Part shown: positions 1 to 8,026 of the stretch, in pieces | Numbering within the stretch: position 1 is the first letter of the stretch | Layout of the letters: each line of letters opens with the position of its first letter | Source of the DNA: a bacterium | GTDB taxonomy: Bacteria; Oederibacteriota; JAAXVQ01; JAUVAV01 | NCBI GenBank assembly: GCA_021108215.1 | Contig: JAIORK010000048.1 | Coordinates: 1-61,959, forward strand | Length of the DNA stretch: 61,959 bases | Direction of reading: 5' to 3' | The notes under the pieces: generated by a model | The model's database searches: none | What the model was told of the DNA's origin: nothing | What the model saw: only the letters and a program-made list of their open reading frames with translations | Program-made: the position numbers and the translations under genes

Positions 1-137
1 TTACGCAAAAAGGTCTTCTGAGTTGAATGTGTCGCACTATAAGTTACAATTCACCGTTCGACAAAAAAATGGTGAACGGTATTGACTTATCGAAGACGAA
101 TGGATGTAGAAAATATGCAAAAAAAGGATCGCGATCA

Positions 138-1073
138 GTGATAATGACCGACCAAAAAAAAATTATTGAGCACTTACTGTCGTGTCCGGTTTGCCAATCA
201 TCAATAAAAATGGAGGGTGAGTGTATTCAATGCCAATCATGCCAGGCTTTTTTTCCCGTCGTGGAAGGTATTCCGATCATGCTTCCCGGAGAAAAAGATA
301 AAGCATCCATTCAACAGGCAAAAGCAGTTTGGGATGCCAATTGGCAAGCTGTCGAAATGATCGATATCAATCGGATTGAAGATGATCCGGCCTATGCGGA
401 TGCGATGAATCATATTCGTGAACATGCGCCTGGAAAATCCTGGGATGTTTTTTTTGAAGCCGGATGTGGTGATGCACGTAAATCTTTGGTGCTTGCGCGG
501 GAAAAAAAAATTCAGGTCATTGGTGTGGATACCAGTCTGTCAGCTTGTCGCCGCGCACGGGATTTATTTACTCAAGCCGGACTTGAGGCTTTATTTGTTG
601 TAGGTGATTTGCGCCAATTGCCCATTCGAGCGTCTGTGGTTGATTATATCTATGCGGGCGGGTCTATGGAGCATTTTCCTGAGACAGAATTGGCGGTCCA
701 AGAGGCCTATCGTGTTCTTACACCGCAGGGGCGCATCACATCAACCGTTCCTTGTTTGTCGATCGCATCATTGACTTATGCACAACTGTGGGGAAATATT
801 CCTGAGCTGCCCATCATCCGTCCTATTGCAGAATGGTTTCATATGCGTTTATTGAAGGGGAAGCATATGAAGTATGGATATGAAAAATCATTTATGCTAA
901 ATACATGGAAAAAATATTTTTTAAACGTTGGATTTAAAAATGTTCGCGTGGATTTGTTTAAAACGTATATGGGTTTTCAATTTATTCCCTGGAATTGGTT
1001 AAAACGTATCGCGAGAATGCTTACTGGTTTTCGTTGGTTTTGGCCTGTTATCTATGTGGATGCCGACCGTTGA
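138..1073 (+). CDS. SAM-dependent methyltransferase with zinc-ribbon N-terminus
   Basis: Class I methyltransferase of about 311 residues. The N-terminus has a Trm112-like zinc-binding motif: CPVC at residues 16-19 followed by a CxxC at 32-35. The Rossmann fold follows, with motif I (FEAGCGDA, about 106-113), an acidic residue ending beta-2 (VIGVDTS, about 129) and a post-motif DLRQLP. The mid-domain GGSMEHF and YRVLTPQGR segments are typical of the Methyltransf_11 family. I chose the GTG at 138 because an AGGA stands 9 bases upstream; the ATG at 144 or an upstream ATG at 27 are alternatives. Next to a glycan gene cluster, a sugar or lipid methylation role is likely, but the substrate cannot be read from the sequence. 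The gene faces a minus-strand NHL protein with 92 bp between the stops. Confidence 0.85.
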   Translation: MIMTDQKKIIEHLLSCPVCQSSIKMEGECIQCQSCQAFFPVVEGIPIMLPGEKDKASIQQAKAVWDANWQAVEMIDINRIEDDPAYADAMNHIREHAPGKSWDVFFEAGCGDARKSLVLAREKKIQVIGVDTSLSACRRARDLFTQAGLEALFVVGDLRQLPIRASVVDYIYAGGSMEHFPETELAVQEAYRVLTPQGRITSTVPCLSIASLTYAQLWGNIPELPIIRPIAEWFHMRLLKGKHMKYGYEKSFMLNTWKKYFLNVGFKNVRVDLFKTYMGFQFIPWNWLKRIARMLTGFRWFWPVIYVDADR

Positions 1074-1165
1074 ACGGTGTTTGAAAAAAACGGATTAAAT
1101 GTTTTTATCGTCTGTCAACAAGCATGTTGATTGATTAAGAACGAATGATTTTTTAAAAATAAACT

Positions 1166-2269
1166 TTATTTTTCGGCGATAAAACTTTCAATTCCGCCAC
1201 TGCCGGACATATAGAAAACATTTTTTTTATCGACCGCCAATGTGACAGGGAATGGGATGGCGGCTTGCCAGGCCAGTTTCCCTTTGGACGTATATTTTTT
1301 TAGCATGTTGTCAGTTAAATCAAGCATATAGACTTCGTTTCCCTGGAGATCAATTACTTCAGCGGTGGTTTTCCAATACCGGACGAACTTACCGGTTGGA
1401 GAAAAAACATTGACCCGCTTTGCACCCTTATCCACCACGTAAAGATTTCCCTCGTCGTCCGTGGTCAGGTTTCGCGGTTGGGTGAGTTTGTTTTTTCCAA
1501 TCGTTTTGAGTTGTTGTCCTGTTGGGCTAAACTGAACCACCACATTTCGGGTTGCATCAGAAATATAAACATTCCCAATCGAATCAAAAGTCAGTCCGCT
1601 GGTGGGAGGAACCTGCCAGCGTTGCATGAATTTCCCGGTGCTATTAAAAATAACAATTTCACTGTTGGTTCGGTCCCAAGCTGCGATATTACCATCACCA
1701 TCAACATCAACCAGGTAAGGATCAAAGGTTTCTTTTTTTGCTTGTATGCGGGTTATATCAAACAGGGATTTCCGTGTTGCAATATCCCATACAATAATTT
1801 TATGCAAATTAATATCAACCAGTAAAAGTCGATTGAGGGAATCTTTTCTTAAATATATGGGACCGGTAAAATGGCCGGGTCTGTCGGGGAGACCCCGGAC
1901 ACCAATGATATCGGGCAATCGTCGCAGGACCCTTTGCTGATCAGTTTTTGTTTTCACGACATAGAAGACTTCAAAAGAAACCAAAATGCCGAGTAATAAA
2001 ATGATTCCAACACGAAGAAAATTCGGAAGTCCCCGTTTTGGGGGTATTGGCTCAGGTTGGATTGTTTGTATTGGAACTGTCACGACAGGTTCCGGAACGC
2101 CTTTTTTTTGTTCAATGTGCGCCTTGGTTGGGATAGGATCAGCGGCAACCACTTTTTTTGTCGCTGTTTTTTTTGTTACAGCCTTTTTTGTGGTGACTAT
2201 GCGTGCTTTGGTTGCCTTTTTTTTGGTTGTTTTGGCCGTTTTTGTCTGTTTTATTGATTTATCTGGCAT
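1166..2269 (-). CDS. Membrane-anchored NHL-repeat beta-propeller protein
   Basis: 367 residues. The first ~50 residues are Lys/Thr/Ala-rich and cytoplasmic in character, followed by a Pro-rich stretch and one hydrophobic helix (about 84-104, FLRVGIILLLGILVSFEVFY), so it looks like a type II anchored protein. The remainder is built of NHL/SMP-30-like blades; segments such as GNVYISDATRNVVVQFSPTG and GNLYVVDKGAKRVNVFSPTG recur at about 45-residue spacing. One loop, DVDGDGNIAAWD, matches an EF-hand or FG-GAP calcium loop. The start has an AAAGGTG 8 bases upstream. NHL propellers are usually protein- or glycan-binding platforms; no enzymatic residues are apparent. A second NHL protein lies at 20609-21973. 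Confidence 0.85.
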   Translation of the reverse strand: MPDKSIKQTKTAKTTKKKATKARIVTTKKAVTKKTATKKVVAADPIPTKAHIEQKKGVPEPVVTVPIQTIQPEPIPPKRGLPNFLRVGIILLLGILVSFEVFYVVKTKTDQQRVLRRLPDIIGVRGLPDRPGHFTGPIYLRKDSLNRLLLVDINLHKIIVWDIATRKSLFDITRIQAKKETFDPYLVDVDGDGNIAAWDRTNSEIVIFNSTGKFMQRWQVPPTSGLTFDSIGNVYISDATRNVVVQFSPTGQQLKTIGKNKLTQPRNLTTDDEGNLYVVDKGAKRVNVFSPTGKFVRYWKTTAEVIDLQGNEVYMLDLTDNMLKKYTSKGKLAWQAAIPFPVTLAVDKKNVFYMSGSGGIESFIAEK

Positions 2270-2292
2270 TGTGGCAGCACCTTTTCAAAGAA

Positions 2293-2475
2293 TTTTATCG
2301 TGCCAACGCAAACACAATGGGTAGCCTGCCCGGCGAATGCCGGGTAAGCCCATTGATGAAGCGAGTTAATATCGCCGAAGGCGAACATCTCAGGACAAAA
2401 ATACCACGGGCGTCAAGTGTGGACCCGAGAAGAATTATCATATATCATGTGGGTTAAGTCTGTGGATTTTTATCG
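2293..2475. repeat. Dispersed intergenic repeat, copy 1 (GCCCGGCGAATGCCGGGT core)
   Basis: A non-coding element of about 180 bp that begins and ends with TTTTATCG-like edges. It contains the imperfect palindrome TGCCCGGCGAATGCCGGGT at 2327-2345, then segments (GATGAAGCGAGTTAATA, GGCGAACATCTC, GACAAAAATACCACGGG) that recur almost base for base at 52770-52995. A core-only copy lies at 27335-27360. It encodes nothing visible. Confidence 0.75.
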
Positions 2476-2753
2476 TTAAATTTTAAGATATTATAGAATA
2501 ATCAATATGCTCATACAAGTAAATTAAACAAAGATATCCGGTTGGTATAAAATAAAATATTGGAATGCACGACTAGAGGAATAAAAAAGTAGAAAAAATA
2601 TATGAAATAAGTAAAAATAGCTCTGCTTCTTTTGAAGAGAACTTTTTTGTGATCACGCAAACAAGTGATGGTTAAAGCAGGTTGAATAAAATGTTGATTT
2701 TTTAAGGATGAGCAATCAAGCAATACAGAGAAAAATTATAAGGATACCAAGAA
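2476..2753. other. AT-rich intergenic stretch without a gene
   Basis: About 280 bp of AT-rich sequence before the aminotransferase gene. I see no credible ORF with a ribosome binding site, no RNA gene and no clear promoter pair; the only recognisable signal is the AAGGA Shine-Dalgarno near 2740-2744 that belongs to the downstream gene. Confidence 0.5.
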
Positions 2754-3905
2754 ATGAGGCATATTGGATCGATGAAAAATAAGGCGCAAACCGTGAAAAA
2801 AAATCTTGTACCATTTATAAATTTACCCCAACAGCATAAAGGTTTGAAAAAAGAATTGCTGGCAGTTCTGGGGGAAACCCTTGATTCGGCCCAATTTATT
2901 ATGGGGCCTCAGACTAAGGCATTGGAGAAGGAGCTGGCCCACGTTTGTAAAGCGAAGCATGCCTTGGGTGTCAATTCCGGAACCGATGCCCTGATTTTAG
3001 CCTTGCGGGCATTGGATATTGGTCCGGGTGATGAGGTGATTGTACCGGATTTTACTTTTGTAGCAACGGCCACAGCTGTCATGCTGGTTGGTGCGACGCC
3101 GGTGCTGGTTGACATTGATGAGGCGTCATTTCATCTTGATTTGGATGCTGTTCAAAAAAGCATAACCCGTAAAACCAAGGCAATCATCCCGGTTCATTTA
3201 TACGGGCAGGCAGCGGACATGAACCGGCTGATGGCCATTGCCAGGAAAAATAAAGTAGCGGTGATTGAAGATGCCGCCCAGGCGATCGGTGCCATGTACC
3301 GGAAAATGCCGGTCGGTGCGATCGGTCACGTGGGGTGTCTCTCGTTTTTCCCAACAAAGAACCTGGGCGCCTTGGGTGATGCCGGAATGGTGATGACCAA
3401 TAACGCAGATTTGGCAAAACGGTTAAACCGGCTCCGGCAGCATGGTGCTGACCGTAAATATTACCACGATGAATTGGGGGTGAACTCCCGATTGGCGGAA
3501 GTACAGGCAGCGGCCCTGCGTGTTAAGCTGCCATTGCTGCGCGCGTGGAACAAAAGGCGTCAATCCATCGCTGCGGCCTATGCCAAAGCATTTGCAAAGC
3601 TGCCGATTTTCACACCACAGGTGGTAAAAGGCAATACGCATGTTTTTCATCAGTACGCGATTCGCACAGCTAAGCGTGATTTGCTCCAGCACTATCTTTT
3701 GGAAAAAGGCATCAGCACGGCAGTGCATTATCCGCTGCCGCTGCATCAACAGCCGGTATTGTCCAACAATGTTTCGGCACGCAGGAAGTTTCCCAACAGT
3801 GACCAAGCGGCCAAGGAAGTTCTCTGCCTGCCGATTGTACCGGAAACCACGGACCAGGATGTCAAGCAGGTGATTACACAGGTGCAGGCTTTTTTTAAGT
3901 GTTAA
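2754..3905 (+). CDS. DegT/DnrJ/EryC1/StrS-family PLP aminotransferase
   Basis: 383 residues, normal for the family. These enzymes transaminate keto-sugars, usually UDP- or dTDP-linked, for surface polysaccharides. The fold-type I signatures are present: NSGTDAL (74-80) for phosphate binding, VPDFTFVATA (98-107), IEDAAQ (171-176) with the Asp that contacts the pyridine nitrogen, and SFFPTKNLGALGDAG with the Schiff-base lysine at K202. The start has AAGGA 9 bases upstream; an in-frame ATG at 2772 is an alternative. It leads the + strand run of glycan genes, suggesting an amino-sugar is made for the polymer handled downstream. The sugar substrate is not determinable here. Confidence 0.93.
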   Translation: MRHIGSMKNKAQTVKKNLVPFINLPQQHKGLKKELLAVLGETLDSAQFIMGPQTKALEKELAHVCKAKHALGVNSGTDALILALRALDIGPGDEVIVPDFTFVATATAVMLVGATPVLVDIDEASFHLDLDAVQKSITRKTKAIIPVHLYGQAADMNRLMAIARKNKVAVIEDAAQAIGAMYRKMPVGAIGHVGCLSFFPTKNLGALGDAGMVMTNNADLAKRLNRLRQHGADRKYYHDELGVNSRLAEVQAAALRVKLPLLRAWNKRRQSIAAAYAKAFAKLPIFTPQVVKGNTHVFHQYAIRTAKRDLLQHYLLEKGISTAVHYPLPLHQQPVLSNNVSARRKFPNSDQAAKEVLCLPIVPETTDQDVKQVITQVQAFFKC

Positions 3906-3941
3906 TAAAAAAGATTTTATAAAAGCTTGAAAACAAAGGCA

Positions 3942-4050
3942 TGATCCACAGATTTCGCAGATTTTTTGGATTAGGTCTAAAAGACAAAACATAAAAGCAA
4001 ATGATTTAAAGTTTTTTAAAATCGGCGTAATCGGTGTAATCTGCGGATAG
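3942..4050. repeat. Imperfect inverted repeat of CAGATT-type elements
   Basis: The left arm near 3942-3964 (ATCCACAGATTTCGCAGATT) and the reverse complement of the right arm near 4030-4050 (ATCCGCAGATTACACCGATT) match at most positions, separated by about 65 bp. Such ATCCRCAGATT...GATT elements look like dispersed intergenic repeats rather than a terminator, because no T-tract follows. Confidence 0.5.
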
Positions 4051-4111
4051 GAATTTGACTTTATTTGGACAAGAATGCTTGGGAAAGCAAAAAATAAAAA
4101 CGAGGAATGCA

Positions 4112-6709
4112 ATGGCAGGTAAAACGATGCGCAAGAAAAAAATATCTCAGCAAAAGCGTGGGCAGCGAAAAAATATTGTAGCAACTGCCGGAGCACCCAA
4201 AATTTTTCAATGGCTTGAACTGTATAAACCCGGTTTTGTCGGTATGGCAGTGATCCTGGCCTGGTTGGGACAAAATCAGTTTGCGGCCCGGCACTTATCT
4301 CTGGGGCTTTTATTTTGGGTTTTGGCAGCAGTGTTTGCTGTGATCGCTTTTTGGAAACAGTCCGATCACAGATCTTCTGAAATCGACCAGGACTCCAAAT
4401 TTGAGGCAATGGCATTGGGACTTATTGTTGTGGTTGCCATCGTGGTCCGGGTATGGCGGTTGGCGGAGATTCCGCACGGGTTTCATTTTGATGAGGCGGT
4501 CAATGCGTTGATTGCGCTTCAGATTATTCAGGAACCGGGTTATTTGCCTATCTTTGGTCCTTCTGACGCACCTTTACCGACATTGTTTCATTATTTTAAT
4601 GTTGTGGCGCTTGTTTTTATTGGGGTCAGCGCTACGGCCGTGAAGTTTGTTCCGGTATTTGCCGGGACCGCGACGGTAATTATGTTTTATTTTCTTGCAC
4701 GGCGGATGGTTTCCCGTCCGGTTGCCCTGGCAGGCGCGCTCCTGTTTGCACTGCTGCGCTGGCATATCAATTTTTCGCGGATTAATTTTGTGGGTATTCT
4801 CACACCCCTTTTCGGGGTGGCGGCGGCTTATTTTTTAATTCGCGGGATGGAGACCAAGAACCGGTGGCATATGGCTTTTTCCGGGTTGTCCGTCGCACTG
4901 GGATTGTACACCTATTATGCCTCCAATTTAGTGCCGTTTGTGCTCGGCCCTTATATGGTGCTCCAGCTGGCCTGGGACAGAAAATTTCTCAAGGAACAGT
5001 GGCAAGGACTTTTGGCTTTTTTGGTTGTTTCCCTGGCGGTTTTTATACCGCTGGGTCATTTTGCACTGACTGAGAAGCATCGTTTTTTTTCCCGCAACGG
5101 GCAGGTGATTATTTTTAGTCATGTGCCGCCCGAACAAGCGCTGGAAGCCCTATGGCGAAATATTAAGACTACACTTTTGATGTTTCATTATTTTGGAGAT
5201 TGTAATGGCAGACACAATCTTCCGGAAGCACCCATGCTTTCGCCGATTGCCGGACTGTTGTTCGGTTTTGGTCTGATTTGGTCATTCATGCGGCTGCATC
5301 GCCGGCATACGTTTCTTGCGGTCTGGTGGTTTTTGGTTGCGTTGGTGCCGGGATTTTTAACCATTGAAGCACCGCAGAGTTATCGCTGTATTGGCGCGAT
5401 TGTTCCGGTGATGCTCATTATGACCTTTGGCTTGGAACGACTCTGGCAGGCGGTGCGCGAGTTGACCGAGGGGATGCGTATCCGGCCGTGGCTTTGGGTC
5501 GGTCTGGTTTTGTTGGTTGCGGTGATCGGCTCCCGCAACCTGTATGATTATTTTGTGCGGCAGGCCGGGCATGTTGCCAGTTGGTCGGAGTTTTCTTCTC
5601 AACAACATGCGATCGGCAGCCGGATTCATGCGCTGGGATCCGATTACCATACTTATATTTCAGCCGGGTCGTATTATTATCCCACGATTCGTTTTATGGG
5701 ATATCCCCATCATGATACGGAACCATTTGATATGATTCAGTCCATTCCATCGGACTACCAGAAAGAAAAAAATCTGTCCTATATGTTACTGCCGATTCAT
5801 GACGGCGCTTTGGAACTGCTGCGTTATTACTATCCCGATGGGAAAGAAACAATCCATCACAGTCCGTATGATTTTTCCTTGTTTACATCGTATGAGGTGC
5901 TTCAGGCGGAGATCCAGGCCTCGCGGGGTTTGCTGGCAAGTTATCAAGACAGCCGAGGCAGGGTCATCACGGAGCACGCCGGCAAACAGGGATTCAGCAT
6001 CAACCTTGCAATACACGAACTGGCGGCACCTATCCGGGTAAGCTGGACCGGAAGCATACGCGCACCTGCTTGGGAAACCTATCAGTTTCGTTTGCAGGGG
6101 GAAGAACGCGCTGTGATACGAATTGAGGACCGGGTTGTTTCGGGTAAGGGTGTTGAATTGGCGCAGGGCATGCACCGTATTTCCGTTCAGGCCAGGTTGA
6201 GGGATAGTCGGAAAACAGTGACCTTGCAATGGAAGCGCGGTACTACCGGACCCTGGAACACGGTTCCCGGACATGTTTTATCGCCGCGAATCCAGGTGCA
6301 TGGACTGGTGGGGACGTATTACCGCGCAACCGACTGGAGCGGCCGGCCCACATTTTGCCGCGTGGATCCGCTGATTTCCATGTTGGGTCATGATTTTACC
6401 ATGGCATCACCCTTCTCGGTTCGTTGGGCAGGCACCATTTTGATACCTGAGACAGGCCGTTATACCTTTGGGACGTTATCCAATGAGCGTTCCTGGGTCT
6501 TTATTGATGGCCAGGCAGTGGTGGCCAATGATAAAGTTGATCGTGAAGCACAGGGCAGTACACGCCTGAGTAAAGGGAAACATTCGATTCGGATTGATTA
6601 TCAAAAGACCGAGGGAGCCTATCCCAGAATTGTTTTTTACTGGACGCCGCCGGGTAAACCCAAGGAGAAAGTACCTTTTACCGTGCTATCCGTCGAGCAG
6701 GGACGCTGA
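4112..6709 (+). CDS. GT39/ArnT-like membrane glycosyltransferase with C-terminal PA14-like domain
   Basis: About 865 residues. A basic N-terminus (RKKKISQQKRGQRK) precedes ten or more hydrophobic segments covering residues ~45-500. The loop after the early membrane helices carries FHFDEA (Asp127-Glu128), the catalytic acidic pair position of ArnT/PMT-type polyprenyl-phosphate-dependent transferases. The C-terminal ~270 residues are soluble and beta-rich, with PA14-like features (GLVGTYYRATDWSG, GRYTFGTLSNERSWVFIDGQ, LSKGKHSIRIDYQ) and a related degenerate half before it (about 600-700). PA14 modules bind carbohydrate, so the tail may hold the acceptor glycan outside. I chose the ATG at 4112 because GAGGA sits 5 bases upstream; a TTG at 4055 gives a longer form. 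Likely role: transfer of a sugar from a lipid carrier to surface glycan or protein. Confidence 0.85.
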   Translation: MAGKTMRKKKISQQKRGQRKNIVATAGAPKIFQWLELYKPGFVGMAVILAWLGQNQFAARHLSLGLLFWVLAAVFAVIAFWKQSDHRSSEIDQDSKFEAMALGLIVVVAIVVRVWRLAEIPHGFHFDEAVNALIALQIIQEPGYLPIFGPSDAPLPTLFHYFNVVALVFIGVSATAVKFVPVFAGTATVIMFYFLARRMVSRPVALAGALLFALLRWHINFSRINFVGILTPLFGVAAAYFLIRGMETKNRWHMAFSGLSVALGLYTYYASNLVPFVLGPYMVLQLAWDRKFLKEQWQGLLAFLVVSLAVFIPLGHFALTEKHRFFSRNGQVIIFSHVPPEQALEALWRNIKTTLLMFHYFGDCNGRHNLPEAPMLSPIAGLLFGFGLIWSFMRLHRRHTFLAVWWFLVALVPGFLTIEAPQSYRCIGAIVPVMLIMTFGLERLWQAVRELTEGMRIRPWLWVGLVLLVAVIGSRNLYDYFVRQAGHVASWSEFSSQQHAIGSRIHALGSDYHTYISAGSYYYPTIRFMGYPHHDTEPFDMIQSIPSDYQKEKNLSYMLLPIHDGALELLRYYYPDGKETIHHSPYDFSLFTSYEVLQAEIQASRGLLASYQDSRGRVITEHAGKQGFSINLAIHELAAPIRVSWTGSIRAPAWETYQFRLQGEERAVIRIEDRVVSGKGVELAQGMHRISVQARLRDSRKTVTLQWKRGTTGPWNTVPGHVLSPRIQVHGLVGTYYRATDWSGRPTFCRVDPLISMLGHDFTMASPFSVRWAGTILIPETGRYTFGTLSNERSWVFIDGQAVVANDKVDREAQGSTRLSKGKHSIRIDYQKTEGAYPRIVFYWTPPGKPKEKVPFTVLSVEQGR

Positions 6710-6791
6710 GCCGGACGTAAAGATTAGGGCGGTAATTTTTTTAATCTGATTGGATCAAGAAAAAAGGCATGATCCTATTAAGGAAGGCAAA

Positions 6792-7817
6792 ATGAGTTTA
6801 CTAAAAAAGAAAAGATTTTGGATCGGTATTTTTATGACCGGTTTGTTTTTGTATTTGGTTTTTCGTCAGGTGGATGTGTTCGGTTTGAAAACCGCGCTGG
6901 TGCATGCGGACTATCGCTGGTTGGTGCCCGCATTGATTGTTTATCTGTTGGGGTATGTGTTGCGTGCGATTCGCTGGCAATACTTGATGCACACGATTAA
7001 GCGGATATCCTGGCAGCAGCTGTTCCCTCCGCTGATTTTAGGGTTTATGTTTAATAATGTTTTTCCTGCGCGGGCAGGTGAATTTGTCCGGGCGTATGTG
7101 GTTGGGAAACGTGAAAATATATCCAAGAGTGCGGTTTTTGCCACCGTGATCATGCAACGTGCTTACGATGGCCTGGTGATGGTATTGTTTGCCGGTGTGG
7201 TGCTTTATTTTTATCACCTGCCGGAAACGCAGGGGAATGCGGAGTTTGTCCAAATGATTAATTTGATTGTTAATCTGACAACGCTGCTGTTTGTTGCCAT
7301 GTTTATAATCCTGTTTGCGATCATCACCTGGAAAAAATTAGCGACAACTGTTTTAGGGAAGTTGACCCGGATGTTGCCCGAGAAAATCGGCCGGCCTGTG
7401 GATAAGATATTCGGTTCATTGCTTGATGGTTTTTCCGTACTTAAAAGTAAGCGCAACAGCATGCTGGCGTTTACTTTTTCCGTATTGGCCTGGAGCGGCG
7501 AGAGTGCGGCCTATTATTTTGTGCTCCGTGCCTTTGGGCTGGAGCTGCCGGCCTATGTGGCGATTATGCTTATGGCAGTCGTGAATCTCGGTATTATGAT
7601 TCCGTCCTCGCCGGGCTATATCGGACCTTTTGAGTTTTTTGGTGTCGGTACTTTGATGCTTTTTGGTATTGTGAAAAGCACGGCCCTGCCATGCATTTTA
7701 GTGATTCATACATTGGTGTGGCTGCCGATTACATTGTGGGGATTTTATTATATGTGGACCATGAAACTCAGCTTTCGCGAGATGGAGGCTAAAGCGCAGG
7801 AATCCGCAGGAATATAG
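6792..7817 (+). CDS. Flippase-like integral membrane protein (UPF0104/AglD, LPG-synthase TM family)
   Basis: 341 residues with about eight hydrophobic helices. Family hallmarks are visible: NNVFPARAGEFVRAYVVG (variant of N-x-PxRxGE-xxR), a following QRAYDG (usual ER..D), and the late SSPGYIGPFEFFGVG motif. This family includes MprF-type flippase domains and AglD-like proteins associated with lipid-linked sugar handling. AAGGAAGG precedes the ATG at 6792, which I prefer over a TTG at 6750. It lies 82 bp after the GT39 gene and is probably co-transcribed with it, which fits a role in moving or processing a polyprenyl-linked sugar. Confidence 0.88.
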   Translation: MSLLKKKRFWIGIFMTGLFLYLVFRQVDVFGLKTALVHADYRWLVPALIVYLLGYVLRAIRWQYLMHTIKRISWQQLFPPLILGFMFNNVFPARAGEFVRAYVVGKRENISKSAVFATVIMQRAYDGLVMVLFAGVVLYFYHLPETQGNAEFVQMINLIVNLTTLLFVAMFIILFAIITWKKLATTVLGKLTRMLPEKIGRPVDKIFGSLLDGFSVLKSKRNSMLAFTFSVLAWSGESAAYYFVLRAFGLELPAYVAIMLMAVVNLGIMIPSSPGYIGPFEFFGVGTLMLFGIVKSTALPCILVIHTLVWLPITLWGFYYMWTMKLSFREMEAKAQESAGI

Positions 7818-7828
7818 CACGAGATGGG

Positions 7829-7967
7829 TATTCCCGGCAAGTGGTTATTTTATTCATGCGAACACGAAAAATCCCGGATTATTTACCGTAAATGTTGCTG
7901 GGCGAACAGTTTTAGTATACTCAATGATATCGCTTCGCATGAATAAAATAACCACTTGCCGGGAATA
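7829..7967. repeat. 34-bp perfect inverted repeat around a 71-bp spacer
   Basis: Arms at 7829-7862 and 7934-7967 are exact reverse complements over 34 bases (starting TATTCCCGGCAAGTGG). The 71-bp spacer is non-coding. No T-run follows either arm, so it is not a standard terminator, and no target-site duplication is obvious. It fits a miniature inverted-repeat element or an RNA hairpin. It lies between the flippase and oxidoreductase genes. Confidence 0.85.
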
Positions 7968-8026
7968 GTAATGTCTTGGGATGCTGACGCTGAATCGGGA
8001 AATTTTTAGTACAAGGAGCCTATTGT

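Noticed and set aside
1117-1132. Small hairpin TCAACA-AGCA-TGTTGA between convergent genes as terminator
   Set aside because: Only six weak pairs and no T-run on either side; too little to call.
3423-4415. 330-residue minus-strand ORF across the aminotransferase/GT39 junction
   Set aside because: It overlaps two well-supported genes and an intergenic repeat, has no recognisable domain and lacks a Shine-Dalgarno.
7829-7967. Inverted repeat read as a Rho-independent terminator
   Set aside because: The 71-bp loop is too long and no T-tract follows either arm.
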